From: Rothia amarae
Lineage (GTDB): Bacteria > Actinomycetota > Actinomycetes > Actinomycetales > Micrococcaceae
Assembly: GCF_014705945.2 (NCBI RefSeq)
Contig: NZ_CP061538.1
Location: 372,001 to 436,000, forward strand
Direction: 5' to 3'
Length of the DNA: 64,000 nucleotides
Position 1 is the first letter of the stretch. The number at the start of each line of letters is the position of its first letter. Position numbers and translations under genes: made by a program. The notes under the pieces are model-generated. The model searched no databases and was not told where the DNA came from. It saw only the letters and a list, made by a program, of their open reading frames with translations. Positions 39,877-49,173 of this stretch are shown piece after piece.

Positions 39877-40521
39877 ATGACTTCTACCGAAAATGCTTCT
39901 TTGACCACTGATCAGACTGCCCGAGTAGTGCTTATTCGGCACGGACAAACGGACTGGAATTTTGAGCATAGGTTCCAGGGTCAGGTTGATATTCCTCTGA
40001 ACGAAACCGGTCGGGAACAAGCTGGGGAAGCTGCTGAAAACTTGCTGGCATTGGCCGCAGCAGAGCAAGAGAATCAGCCTGATTTTCGATGGGATGCAGT
40101 GCTTACATCCCCTTTATCGCGTGCCTTTCAGACGGGTGAGATTATTGCTCATGCGCTAGGGCTAGAGGTGTCTAAAACCTACGATGGCATGCAGGAACGT
40201 TCGTTCGGTGAAGCTGAGGGTGTGGTGGTTACCCCCGAAATATGGGGTGATTTAGAAGCTCGTTTTAACGGTATCGAGCCGTTGGAAGATCTGCGGGAAC
40301 GAGGCATTGCAGCATTGAACGTTGCTCTATCTGAACACCGGGGAAAGAACGTAATTATCGTGGCTCACGGTCTGTGGATAGCCCAGGTGATGGAGGAACT
40401 TACGGGTGAAGACATGGTTCTTCCCGTTAACGGTGCTATCACCGAGTTGCCTCTAGAACTTTTGGAACACCGTTCTACAGACTTCTCTTCAACAGAGTCT
40501 CCCTCCTCGCAAGCTATTTAA
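39877..40521 (+). CDS. Histidine phosphatase (phosphoglycerate-mutase-like), first of two
   Basis: The start is ATG 39877. The 214-residue protein has the catalytic LIRHGQTDWNFEHRFQGQVD (phospho-His in RHG), SPLSRAFQTGEI with the second Arg, QERSFGEAEG and the second catalytic His in IIVAHGLW. Such enzymes remove phosphate from sugars, phosphoglycerate or cofactor precursors. A paralogue follows 39 bases later, itself overlapping a VanZ gene. Confidence 0.9.
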   Translation: MTSTENASLTTDQTARVVLIRHGQTDWNFEHRFQGQVDIPLNETGREQAGEAAENLLALAAAEQENQPDFRWDAVLTSPLSRAFQTGEIIAHALGLEVSKTYDGMQERSFGEAEGVVVTPEIWGDLEARFNGIEPLEDLRERGIAALNVALSEHRGKNVIIVAHGLWIAQVMEELTGEDMVLPVNGAITELPLELLEHRSTDFSSTESPSSQAI

Positions 40522-40560
40522 TATTCCCTCCCCGAACCACTGATTGATAAAGGAGAACCA

Positions 40561-41157
40561 ATGACTACCGAGCATTTGGACCTTTCAGGATCCCTTACTC
40601 TTATCCGCCACGGTCAGACCGCTTGGAATAAGCAACATTTGATGCAGGGGTCTTCGGATATCCCTCTCAATGAGGTCGGACGTGCGCAGGCGGTGGAAAT
40701 TGGCCAGCGTCTGCGAGAGCTCAACCTGGGATTTGAAGTGCTGGTGGCGTCTCCTCTTTCCCGTGCGTTGGAGACAGCACAGATTGTGGGAAAGGAACTG
40801 GGGCTAGAAGTCTCTGAAACTTTTGAGGGGCTCATTGAGCGGCACTATGGGGAAGCCGAGGGACTGGACATTTCTGTAGAGGCGCGGGCCGAACCCGATG
40901 CTTTTTATGAGGGCGTGGAATCCGAGCGTTCGGTCTACGTGCGCGGGGTGAAGACTTTGCAGGATGTCGTCCGCCAGTATCCCGGTCAGCGCATCATTGC
41001 GGTATCCCACGGTTCGCTGATTCGTCGGGTGCTCAGTGCTGCTCACGGTAAAGAATGGGCCACTCCGGTGCCCAATGCTCAGCCTTTAGAAATTCCTTTG
41101 GAGGGTCTGTTTGCCTGGAGTGAAGAGAATGAACCCTTGCTGACTGGAAAGAAGTAA
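40561..41157 (+). CDS. Histidine phosphatase, second of two
   Basis: The 198-residue protein has LIRHGQTAWNKQHLMQGSSD, SPLSRALETAQIVGKELGLE, ERHYGEAEG and IIAVSHGSLIRR. It clearly resembles the preceding gene along its whole length, so the pair is a tandem duplication that has since diverged. AAAGGAGA precedes the ATG. Its stop overlaps the VanZ start by one base (TAATG). Confidence 0.9.
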   Translation: MTTEHLDLSGSLTLIRHGQTAWNKQHLMQGSSDIPLNEVGRAQAVEIGQRLRELNLGFEVLVASPLSRALETAQIVGKELGLEVSETFEGLIERHYGEAEGLDISVEARAEPDAFYEGVESERSVYVRGVKTLQDVVRQYPGQRIIAVSHGSLIRRVLSAAHGKEWATPVPNAQPLEIPLEGLFAWSEENEPLLTGKK

Positions 41158-41657
41158 TGTTTACTCCTGTTCATCTCACTTCTAATCCTTTGCGGGCTCG
41201 TGGCGGTTATGAAAAGTGGCGCCTGGCGGGGTACATGCTCCTGGGCGTATATATTGTGGCGGTCGGTTTAGTCGTCTTTTGGCCAGTACACGTGGACGAT
41301 AATCCCAGCGGTGAGTTGGTGAAAACCTTTTTGAGAACGGGGCACAATCAAGGCTGGCTACCTCTTTGGTTCTCGTATAAAACCGTCGAGTGGCTCTCTA
41401 ATGTGCTGATGTTTACTCCCGGTGGTTTTCTTTTGACCCTACTTCTGAGAAATCGCACGCGACGATGGGTGCCTCTATTGGCGCTGGCTACTACCGCCTG
41501 CATCGAGTTCACTCAATTATGGATGCCCGGGCGCACCAGTTCGCTGTGGGATATTGTGGCAAATACCTTAGGCGGAACCTTGGGATGGGCTGCTGCTCTT
41601 GCGATTCTGTGGGGAATCTACCGCTCTAAAAAGCTGAAAGATTCTGCTTCGTTATAA
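41157..41657 (+). CDS. VanZ-family membrane protein
   Basis: The 166-residue protein has four predicted helices. It carries the family pattern VEWLSNVLMFTPGGFLL, VPLLALATTACIEFTQLWMP and GRTSSLWDIVANTLGGTLGW. VanZ proteins influence teicoplanin susceptibility in enterococci, but most homologues are uncharacterised. It is translationally coupled to the histidine phosphatase, suggesting a joint envelope-related role (inference). Confidence 0.87.
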   Translation: MFTPVHLTSNPLRARGGYEKWRLAGYMLLGVYIVAVGLVVFWPVHVDDNPSGELVKTFLRTGHNQGWLPLWFSYKTVEWLSNVLMFTPGGFLLTLLLRNRTRRWVPLLALATTACIEFTQLWMPGRTSSLWDIVANTLGGTLGWAAALAILWGIYRSKKLKDSASL

Positions 41658-41687
41658 ATTACTGCGTGGGATAAAAGCCAATTTACA

Positions 41688-41717
41688 TTGACGAAACAAC
41701 ATAAACCCACATAAAAT
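41688..41717 (+). promoter_or_regulatory. Likely sigma-A promoter of the fru operon
   Basis: TTGACG (41688-41693) and TAAAAT (41712-41717) are spaced by 18 bases, about 55 bases upstream of the fruR start. The surrounding region is A-rich. No clear FruR operator repeat was recognised. Confidence 0.5.
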
Positions 41718-41772
41718 CAAGGCGCAAGGTTGTATGCAATTCCATCCCCCACTGTGTTAGGTGATGTTCTTT

Positions 41773-42564
41773 ATGTTCGCAGAGGAACGCCGCGCCGAGA
41801 TCGCTAAATTAGTAGCATCCGCGCGAAGAGTGAACGGTGCCGAATTGGCCCGCCGCTATGAAGTGACGATGGAAACTGTACGACGCGACCTCGCTGCCCT
41901 TGAGGCAGAGGGCAAACTACGCCGTGTTCATGGCGGCGCCGTCACTGTAGAGCAGTCAACATCAGTTGAATCGTCTATTGCTCTCCGCCAGAGCCTCAAC
42001 ACTCCTGAAAAACAGCGCATTGCTATGCAAGCCTATGAGCTGTTGCTTGATGCAGATGCGGGCGCTGTGGTGCTGGATGCTGGAACCACTATTGAAATTT
42101 TGGCTGACCGAATTGCCTCGGAGAACTTCAGTCTCAAATCTGGTGCAGATCGCCTCATTATTACTCATGCGCTTCACATCGCCGTGAAGTTAGCTGAAGC
42201 TGAGGGTATTGTTCTGGATCTAGTGGGCGGACAGGTTCGAAAAATGACGTGGGCTGCCATCGGCGCTCAGACCGCAGAACATTTCTCCACTATCCGCCCT
42301 GATATTGCTTTCATAGGCGTGAACGGATTGGACGCAGAGTTCGGTCTAAGCACTCCTGGTTTGAGCGAGGCAATAGTTAAGACGGCGATTGTTAAGTCGG
42401 CGCGTCGTGTAGTTCTTCTGTGCGATTCGGCAAAGTTTGGTAAGGAATCACTGATTCGTTTTGCCGGCTTGGAAGACGTCGACACATTAATCACTGATAA
42501 GGCACCCGAGGGAGACCTCGCGGCTGCGCTTGAAGAATCCAATGTAGAGGTTGTAATCGTATGA
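41773..42564 (+). CDS. fruR: DeoR-family regulator of the fructose operon
   Basis: ATG 41773 gives the standard DeoR opening FAEERRAEIAKLVASARRVN. The helix-turn-helix GAELARRYEVTMETVRRDL and the LEAEGKLRRVHGGAV wing follow. The sugar-phosphate sensor domain has VLDAGTTIEILA, VGGQVRKMTW and FIGVNGLDAEFGLSTPGL. It should repress fruKA and be relieved by fructose-1-phosphate or a related ester. Its stop overlaps fruK by 4 bases, so it is made in proportion to the enzymes. Confidence 0.92.
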   Translation: MFAEERRAEIAKLVASARRVNGAELARRYEVTMETVRRDLAALEAEGKLRRVHGGAVTVEQSTSVESSIALRQSLNTPEKQRIAMQAYELLLDADAGAVVLDAGTTIEILADRIASENFSLKSGADRLIITHALHIAVKLAEAEGIVLDLVGGQVRKMTWAAIGAQTAEHFSTIRPDIAFIGVNGLDAEFGLSTPGLSEAIVKTAIVKSARRVVLLCDSAKFGKESLIRFAGLEDVDTLITDKAPEGDLAAALEESNVEVVIV

Positions 42565-43523
42565 TTGTCACGCTAACCGCTAACCCCAGCTTAGATCGCA
42601 CGGTGGAGCTCCCTTCAGAACTGAAGCGGGGAACCGTGATGCGCGCTGAACGAACTGCCCAGGATTCTGGTGGTAAAGGCGTCAATATCGCCCGCGCATT
42701 GAAGGTTTCTGGCTTTGATACCGTGGCGGTTTTGCCCGGTGATAACGAAGACCCCGTGTTGATGGGGTTGAAAGAAGAGGGCGTTGAATATACCAACATG
42801 CCCACTGGGGCGGCTATCCGCTCTAACATCACCGTGGTAGAGCCCGATGGAACGACCACTAAGCTCAACGCCCCGGGTGAACCTCTCAATGGGGCAGCTC
42901 AACAGGAACTTACCCGCTTGCTTATTCAGGAAACTCATGACGCTTCCTGGCTGGTTTTGGCAGGGTCGCTGCCTCCCGGCGTCCAGAGCGATTACTACTC
43001 GGTGGTAGGTCGTGCTATCCGCGAAGCATTGGGAGAAAAAGCTCCTTTGATTGCCGTGGATACCTCAGGTCACGCTTTGCGGGATGCCGTGAACGGGCAG
43101 GATGGAATGCCCAACCTCATCAAGCCCAACTCCGAAGAACTCGCTGAACTGGTGGGACGCCCCGATGAGTGGGAAGAGCTTGAGGGGAATATCGAACTCA
43201 CCGCACGCACAGCTAAGGAACTAGTAGAGCGTGGAATTGATACCGTGTTAGCTACCCTTGGCGGTGAAGGAGCGGTACTTGTGACCCGCGATGGCGCATG
43301 GCATGCTAAGCACGAACCGGTGCAGGTTCGAAGCACCGTTGGCGCCGGAGATTGCTCCCTGGCTGGCTACCTCATTGCCCATGAGCAGGGTAAATCCGTG
43401 GAGGAATGCCTAGCACAAGCTGTTGCCCACGGGTCAGCTGCGGCGTCTTTGGCAGGTACCCAGGTGCCCACCCTTGCCCAGACCGCACCGGATAAAGTGA
43501 CTATCACTCCGGTTTCACTCTAG
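42561..43523 (+). CDS. fruK: 1-phosphofructokinase
   Basis: The 320-residue PfkB-family kinase has the N-terminal LTANPSLDRTVELP, the sugar-binding QDSGGKGVNIARAL and LAGSLPPGVQSDYY. The anion-hole/catalytic motif VRSTVGAGDCSLAGYLIA holds the base Asp in GAGD. It phosphorylates fructose-1-phosphate to fructose-1,6-bisphosphate, completing the route begun by FruA. Confidence 0.95.
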   Translation: MIVTLTANPSLDRTVELPSELKRGTVMRAERTAQDSGGKGVNIARALKVSGFDTVAVLPGDNEDPVLMGLKEEGVEYTNMPTGAAIRSNITVVEPDGTTTKLNAPGEPLNGAAQQELTRLLIQETHDASWLVLAGSLPPGVQSDYYSVVGRAIREALGEKAPLIAVDTSGHALRDAVNGQDGMPNLIKPNSEELAELVGRPDEWEELEGNIELTARTAKELVERGIDTVLATLGGEGAVLVTRDGAWHAKHEPVQVRSTVGAGDCSLAGYLIAHEQGKSVEECLAQAVAHGSAAASLAGTQVPTLAQTAPDKVTITPVSL

Positions 43524-43531
43524 ATTTCGCC

Positions 43532-43594
43532 TATCGCACATGCGGTGCATTTGTTCGTCAACGATAGGGGACCGCTCGAGGGCGGTTTACGAAC
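43532..43594 (+). promoter_or_regulatory. Structured fruK-fruA intergenic leader
   Basis: Within the ~100-base gap, GTTCGT (43553-43558) pairs with ACGAAC (43589-43594) around an inner ACCGC/GCGGT hairpin. An alternative TATCG/CGATA pairing competes with it. It could tune the fruK:fruA ratio or mark RNA processing. No T-run is present. Confidence 0.35.
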
Positions 43595-43625
43595 TGCGAA
43601 TGTACCTTTTATTTGAGGAGAACCT

Positions 43626-45671
43626 ATGTCTGCTGTCATTACTGCAGATCTCGTGAGCTTAGATGAAAATCTGGGCGATTCACGCTTTGATGTGATTTCC
43701 CGTCTTGCCCAGATGGTCACGCAAGCTGGCCGAGCTACTGACTTCGACACTCTCTATGCGGATGCTAAAGCGCGCGAATCAAAAACAGATACCGGTATTC
43801 CCGGTGGTATTGCGATTCCGCACTGCCGTTCAGCCGCAGTTACCGAACCTACTTTAGCGATGGCGCGTCCGCATCCTCCGATTAATTTCGGAGCGAAAGA
43901 CGGTCCCGCCGACCTCATTTTCTTCATTGCTGCTCCCGATGGGGCAGATCAGGCGCATCTGAAAATTCTTTCCACGATGGCGCGTTCGCTGATGAAAAAG
44001 ACCTTCACCGCGGCTCTGCGCGAGGCAAAGAGTGCTCAGGAAGTAGTTGATCTCGTCAACGGCGCTTTGGGAGTCAACGCAGACGGGTCACCAAAGACCG
44101 CAGAGTCTGCTCCTGCCGCTCAGACGAGCGCTACAGCTGCTGCTACTGCGGCATCGTCGGTTGCTGCCACGGAAAGCTCATCTTCTACCCGCAAAAAAAT
44201 CGTAGCGATTACTGCTTGCCCCACCGGCATTGCACACACCTACATGGCTGCAGACGGCCTCAAATACGCCGCTGAAGAATTAGGATACGACTTCAAGGTT
44301 GAGCCCCAGGGTTCCTCCGGTGGCGACAAGCTCACTGCCGCAGATATTGAAGAAGCTGACGCCGTTGTCTTTGCTGTAGATGTGCCCGTTCGCGGTCGCG
44401 AGCGTTTTGCTGGCAAGCCCTATGTTGAAGGTCCCGTTAAACGCGGTATCGACGATCCCAAACAGATGATTGAGGACGCTCTCACGGAGGCTTCGACTCC
44501 CAATGGACGCCGCGTAGCAGCAGCTCACGGTACTTCCGCTGAAGAATCTACTTCGGATGCTGGCAAGCCCTGGGGCACTCGTATATACCAGGCGCTGATG
44601 TCCGGCGTTTCTTACATGATCCCCTTCGTTGCCGCTGGCGGTATCATCGTGGCGCTGGGTTTCATGCTCGAAGCGATTACCGTACCGAACTTGGGTGAGG
44701 TTGACCCCGCTGCGATTCTGAAGGACGCGTCCCTGTGGAACCTCGGCGATACTCCGCTGAGCCTCTACATTGGTGCAGCATTGCACACCATCGGTGGTTA
44801 CGGTCTGGGACTGATGGTTCCTGCACTCGCTGCTTATATTGCTTACGGTTTGGCACAACGCCCAGGTATTGCTCCCGGTTTTATCGCCGGTTCAGTTGCT
44901 CTCCTGGTGGGCGGCGGCTTCCTCGGCGGTATCGTTGCAGGTTTGCTTGCTGGTTTGTGCGCCTACTGGCTTTCTTTGCCCAAGCTTCCACGCTGGCTTG
45001 GTTCAATGATGCCGGTGGTTATCACTCCGCTGATAGCAACTCTTTTTGCAGCCGGGCTCATGTTCTTCGTTCTGGGCGGTCCTATCGCTTGGATTATGAA
45101 CGGTTTGCAGGACTGGCTGATGTCCATGTCCGGTGCTTCTGCTGTACTTCTTGGTCTGGTTCTGGGTGCCATGATGGGCTTCGATTTGGGCGGTCCTGTG
45201 AACAAGGCAGCCTACCTCTTTGCAACTGCCGGTCTTGCATCGGGAGAACTGGCTAACCAGCAGATTATGGCAGCCGTTATTATCTCCGGCATGGTTCCCC
45301 CTCTGGCTATGGCGCTGGCAACTACCGTGCGTCCTCGCCTGTTTAGCCAGCCTGAACGCGAAAACGGCAAGGCAGCCTGGTTACTCGGTGCATCCTTCAT
45401 CTCTGAAGGTGCGATTCCTTTTGCAACCGCTGACCCGCTGCGTGTTATCCCTTCCTCAGTCATCGGCGCTGCTGTAGCTGGCGCTATCTCGATGGGTGCA
45501 GGAGTAGCTTCTCCCGCCCCTCACGGTGGTATCTGGGTTATTGCTTTGATGGAAAACTGGCCCATGTTCCTGGTAGCAGTTCTTGCCGGCACTGCGGTAA
45601 CCGCAGTGATTTATATCGTCCTCAAAATGATGACGAGCAAAAAAGAAGAGTCTGCTAAAGCTGTTGCCTAA
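43626..45671 (+). CDS. fruA: PTS fructose transporter EIIABC
   Basis: The 681-residue fusion runs in the order IIA-IIB-IIC. IIA (1-150) has the phospho-His in GIAIPHCRSA (His66). An Ala/Ser linker leads to IIB, with the phospho-Cys in ITACPTGIAHTYMAA (Cys198). IIC (about 310-670) has eight or more helices, including SYMIPFVAAGGIIVALGFML and the sugar-site segment GAISMGAGVASPAPHGG. It imports fructose as fructose-1-phosphate using phosphate from HPr. AGGAG precedes the ATG. Confidence 0.96.
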   Translation: MSAVITADLVSLDENLGDSRFDVISRLAQMVTQAGRATDFDTLYADAKARESKTDTGIPGGIAIPHCRSAAVTEPTLAMARPHPPINFGAKDGPADLIFFIAAPDGADQAHLKILSTMARSLMKKTFTAALREAKSAQEVVDLVNGALGVNADGSPKTAESAPAAQTSATAAATAASSVAATESSSSTRKKIVAITACPTGIAHTYMAADGLKYAAEELGYDFKVEPQGSSGGDKLTAADIEEADAVVFAVDVPVRGRERFAGKPYVEGPVKRGIDDPKQMIEDALTEASTPNGRRVAAAHGTSAEESTSDAGKPWGTRIYQALMSGVSYMIPFVAAGGIIVALGFMLEAITVPNLGEVDPAAILKDASLWNLGDTPLSLYIGAALHTIGGYGLGLMVPALAAYIAYGLAQRPGIAPGFIAGSVALLVGGGFLGGIVAGLLAGLCAYWLSLPKLPRWLGSMMPVVITPLIATLFAAGLMFFVLGGPIAWIMNGLQDWLMSMSGASAVLLGLVLGAMMGFDLGGPVNKAAYLFATAGLASGELANQQIMAAVIISGMVPPLAMALATTVRPRLFSQPERENGKAAWLLGASFISEGAIPFATADPLRVIPSSVIGAAVAGAISMGAGVASPAPHGGIWVIALMENWPMFLVAVLAGTAVTAVIYIVLKMMTSKKEESAKAVA

Positions 45672-45735
45672 ATACCGGTAGTATTGCAACCAATTCAATT
45701 ACTCTGAGTCTTCCTACAGTAAGGAACATAAGGAT

Positions 45736-47433
45736 ATGACTACTTATAAAGGCGTTGGCGTTTATGCTGGCCGTGTGATTGGCCCTGTGCTTCAGATGCC
45801 AGAGCCAATCAAAGAGCCTAAAGCAGGTTTGAAACTTGCTGAGGGCGAGACCGTAGAGTCGGCAAGTGCCCGTATTCAATCAGCAGCTGAGTCGGTTAAA
45901 GCTGACCTTCTAGAGCGTGCTGAAAATGCTGGTCGTGACGGCAAAGCGGTTCTGAAGTCCACCTCGCAGATGGCAACTGACCGTGCGTTGCTCAAGGGCG
46001 CAAAGAAGCTCGTGGAGAAGCAGAGCATGGCTCCCGAGCGCGCTATCTGGGAGGCCGCTAGCGACTTCATGAAGCAGATGGAAGCTCTCGGCGGTTACAT
46101 GGCTGAGCGCGTGACTGATATTCAGGACGTGCGTGCCCGCATCGTTGCTGAGCTAACCGGCCAGCAGGCTCCCGGCATTCCCGTAGCTAGCGAACCGTTC
46201 ATCCTGGCAGCTATTGATTTGGCTCCTGCTGATACCGCTACTTTGGATCCTTCAAAGGTTATTGCTCTGATTACTTCCGATGGGGGTCCTCAGGCTCACA
46301 CTGCGATTTTGGCTCGCGGGCTGGGTCTGCCTGCTGTCGTTGCAGCTAAAGGTGTTACCGAGATTGCTAATGGAACCTTGGTTTATGTTGATTCCAACGA
46401 AGGTTTGGTTGATACCGAACCTACCGAAGAGCAGAAGAGCTCTGCTGAGAAGTATGCTAACCGTCAGCCTCTCCCTGCTTTTGATGGCAAGGGTGTTTTG
46501 TCGGATGGCACTTCCATTCCTCTGTATGCTAACGTGGGCGACGGCAAATCAGCTGAAAAGGCTGCAGGTTTAAGCGCAGAGGGCGTTGGTCTTCTGCGCA
46601 CCGAATTCGGCTTCCTCGGAAACGACTCTGAGCCTTCGGTAGAAACTCAGGCAGAGACTTACAAGTCTGTGTTTGATGCTTTCCCCGGTCAGCACATTGT
46701 GGTTCGTACCCTCGATGCCGGTGCTGATAAGCCCCTTCCCTTCTTGAACGTGAAGGAAGAAGAAAACCCTGCACTGGGCGTGCGTGGTTTCCGTACCGAC
46801 TGGACCGTGCCCGGCGTCTTGAACCGTCAGCTAGAAGCTATTAACAAAGCTGCTGAGGGATCAGAAGCAGACATCTGGGTGATGGCTCCGATGATTTCTA
46901 CCACCTCTGAAGCACGTACCTTCAGCAAGATGCTTGATGAAGCTGGCATTCAGACTAAGGGCGTTATGGTGGAAACACCTGCCGCTGCCGTCAATGCTGA
47001 AGCAATTCTCGGTGAAGTAGATTTCGTATCCATCGGTACCAATGACCTCACCCAGTACACCATGGCAGCAGATCGTCTTCTGGGCGATCTCGCGCACCTG
47101 AATAACCCTTGGCAGCCTGCAGTGCTGAAGATGATTAAGCTGACCGTTGAAGGCGCTCAGCGTGCATCTGTACTGCACGGCATCAAGAAATATGTTTCGG
47201 TATGTGGCGAGGCAGCAGCTGACCCCGCACTTGCCGTCGTTTTAGTGGGCTTGGGCGTTGACACCCTCTCCATGAATGCCGGCGCGATTGCAGCAGTATC
47301 TGCTGTTCTCAAGACCGTCACCAAGGAAAAGGCTCAGCAGATTGCAGTGAAGGCTCTGTCCCAGATTTCATCTGCAGAAGCTAAGACAGCAGCTCGCGAA
47401 GAGCTACCGATCTTGGACGAACTCGGGCTGTAA
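45736..47433 (+). CDS. ptsI: PTS enzyme I
   Basis: The 565-residue protein has the phospho-His domain with SDGGPQAHTAILARGLGLPA (active His188). The PEP-binding barrel has VGLLRTEFGFLG, VVRTLDAGADKPLPFL, VMAPMIST and the C-terminal SIGTNDLTQYTMAADR and SVCGEAAADP. It takes phosphate from PEP and passes it to HPr. As the only enzyme I seen here, and linked to fruA, it may serve all PTS sugars of the cell. Confidence 0.96.
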   Translation: MTTYKGVGVYAGRVIGPVLQMPEPIKEPKAGLKLAEGETVESASARIQSAAESVKADLLERAENAGRDGKAVLKSTSQMATDRALLKGAKKLVEKQSMAPERAIWEAASDFMKQMEALGGYMAERVTDIQDVRARIVAELTGQQAPGIPVASEPFILAAIDLAPADTATLDPSKVIALITSDGGPQAHTAILARGLGLPAVVAAKGVTEIANGTLVYVDSNEGLVDTEPTEEQKSSAEKYANRQPLPAFDGKGVLSDGTSIPLYANVGDGKSAEKAAGLSAEGVGLLRTEFGFLGNDSEPSVETQAETYKSVFDAFPGQHIVVRTLDAGADKPLPFLNVKEEENPALGVRGFRTDWTVPGVLNRQLEAINKAAEGSEADIWVMAPMISTTSEARTFSKMLDEAGIQTKGVMVETPAAAVNAEAILGEVDFVSIGTNDLTQYTMAADRLLGDLAHLNNPWQPAVLKMIKLTVEGAQRASVLHGIKKYVSVCGEAAADPALAVVLVGLGVDTLSMNAGAIAAVSAVLKTVTKEKAQQIAVKALSQISSAEAKTAAREELPILDELGL

Positions 47434-47537
47434 TATATACCGAATTGTGATGGTTCGGTTTCGCAAATGGAACTGAACCTCTACTAGACTCAATAGTGGA
47501 AGAGACAACTTCCCGAACTCTATTCAAGGAGAAAATC

Positions 47538-47816
47538 ATGGCAGAACGTATCGCCACCATTGCAAGCCGCGTTGGCCTGCACGCACGCCCAGCAGCTATC
47601 TTCGCTGAAGCAGCTGGCGACCTGCCCGTTGAGGTCACCATTGCAGCTGAAGGCGAGCCCGCAGACGAGGCTATGGACGCAGCTTCAATCCTCTCACTGA
47701 TGTCACTCGGTGCTAAGCACGGCGACAAAGTTGTACTTCGTGCAGAAGGCGACGGCGCTGAAGAAGCTCTTGACACCTTGGTCAAGATTCTCGAAACCGA
47801 TCACGACGCTGAGTAA
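47538..47816 (+). CDS. ptsH: PTS phosphocarrier protein HPr
   Basis: The 92-residue protein starts at ATG 47538 behind AAGGAG. The active-site SRVGLHARPAAIF holds His15. AASILSLMSLGA aligns with the regulatory-serine region, with Ser50 in the position of Ser46. It is slightly longer than usual. It relays phosphate from enzyme I to FruA. A perfect hairpin ends the operon. Confidence 0.96.
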   Translation: MAERIATIASRVGLHARPAAIFAEAAGDLPVEVTIAAEGEPADEAMDAASILSLMSLGAKHGDKVVLRAEGDGAEEALDTLVKILETDHDAE

Positions 47817-47837
47817 TCACTGAGCCTCACAAGGTTT

Positions 47838-47876
47838 AAAAGTCCCGCAACCCATCGAAGGGTTGCGGGACTTTTT
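47838..47876 (+). terminator. Terminator of the fructose PTS operon
   Basis: AAAAGTCCCGCAACCC and GGGTTGCGGGACTTTTT pair perfectly around a 6-base loop. The A-run and T-run on either side make it an excellent terminator. Confidence 0.95.
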
Positions 47877-48007
47877 CGTACCCTACTGTGGGGGGTGCCA
47901 AAGTATCTTGAGCAATTACTCACGCAACATGTGCTGTATTCATCGCGGTGACCTCGCTAGACTTAGACACCGAAGCAAAAAGTTTGAGAGCGTGGCAATC
48001 TCCGCGC

Positions 48008-49129
48008 ATGGAAAAGAAGTTGAGGCTCTTGCGAGAATTTACAGCACGCTTTGCGACCGATGAAGAAATCAGTGCATGGGATGACCACGTTACCGCTAAC
48101 CCTAATGGCGGTAACCTGCTACAGTCGGCGTCTTTCGCATCGGTGAAGGCTAAGCACGGCTGGAAGCCTCTGCACATGGTTTACGAGGGTACTACCGTTC
48201 TTAACGGGGAAGATACACCTTTCAAAAGCTATAACCTCATCCTTGAAAAATCTGTACCTGCACTAGGCAAGGTGTGGTACATGATTAAGGGACCCGACGT
48301 GAACAGCGTTGAAGAGATTCCCGCCCTCATGGATGCGAACAAGGAATTTATCGAAGCGAATAAGCTTGGCGTCTTTCTGATTAAGATTGAGCCGGATTTG
48401 ATTGATAGTGAGCAGAACTCTGCTTTCTTGGCGAAAACCGGTTTGAAGAAGGCTTTCAATATTCAGCCTAATGACTCCACCGCAGTACTTGATACCGACA
48501 AGAGCGAAGAAGACGTGCTGAAGTCGCTGAGCTCCCGCGGCCGCAACGCTGTGCGTCGTTCCAAGCGCGAAGGTTGCGAAGTCGAGCGCGTGGAACTGAC
48601 CGAAGAGAACATGCAGAAAATGTATGCTCTGATGGACACTGTGGGTCAGGGAAATGCCAAGGTAAACCTGCGTTCCTACGACTACTACAAAGACTTCTGG
48701 ACCACCTTCGAAAAAGCGGGCCAGGGCCGTCTCTACTTCACCTACGAAGACGGCGAACCTTCGGTCGGTGCGTACGTTATTGCCTACGGCGATAAGGGAA
48801 CCTATAAGGACGGCGGCTCTAAGCCCCGCCGTAAACAGTACGGTGATTCCCACCAGGTTCAGTGGACCGCTTTGACTGATTTGAAGAAGGACTTTGATAT
48901 TAAGTCTTACGACTTCTGCGGTACTCCGCCTAAGTCAGAGTTGAAGAACAAGGATCACCACTACTACGGTCTGGGACTCTTCAAAACGTCCTTTACCAAG
49001 GACGTTATTGATTACGTTGGTGTATGGGATCAGGTTCTTTCACCGGCTAAGTATGAGCTGTGGACTCGTTTCGCTGAGAAGGTTCAGCGCGGACTCTGGG
49101 TACGCAAGACCGGTCAGCCTTTCTACTAA
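48008..49129 (+). CDS. FemX/FemAB-type peptidyltransferase
   Basis: The ~373-residue protein (ATG 48008; a GTG at 47948 is also possible) has two GNAT-like halves. Characteristic parts are NLLQSASFASVKAKHGWKPL, VWYMIKGPDV, the SSRGRNAVRRSKREGCEVER stretch and GAYVIAYGDKGTYKDGGSKP, ending in YGLGLFKTSFTKDVIDYVGV. Fem-family enzymes use aminoacyl-tRNAs to add bridge residues to lipid II, here presumably building the interpeptide bridge of an actinobacterial cell wall. It is cytoplasmic, at the membrane face. Ribosome binding sites are weak at both starts. Confidence 0.88.
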   Translation: MEKKLRLLREFTARFATDEEISAWDDHVTANPNGGNLLQSASFASVKAKHGWKPLHMVYEGTTVLNGEDTPFKSYNLILEKSVPALGKVWYMIKGPDVNSVEEIPALMDANKEFIEANKLGVFLIKIEPDLIDSEQNSAFLAKTGLKKAFNIQPNDSTAVLDTDKSEEDVLKSLSSRGRNAVRRSKREGCEVERVELTEENMQKMYALMDTVGQGNAKVNLRSYDYYKDFWTTFEKAGQGRLYFTYEDGEPSVGAYVIAYGDKGTYKDGGSKPRRKQYGDSHQVQWTALTDLKKDFDIKSYDFCGTPPKSELKNKDHHYYGLGLFKTSFTKDVIDYVGVWDQVLSPAKYELWTRFAEKVQRGLWVRKTGQPFY

Positions 49130-49173
49130 AAACTCTCCCGCTAGGGAGCTTCGTTGATGCGGAGGTGTATTGC

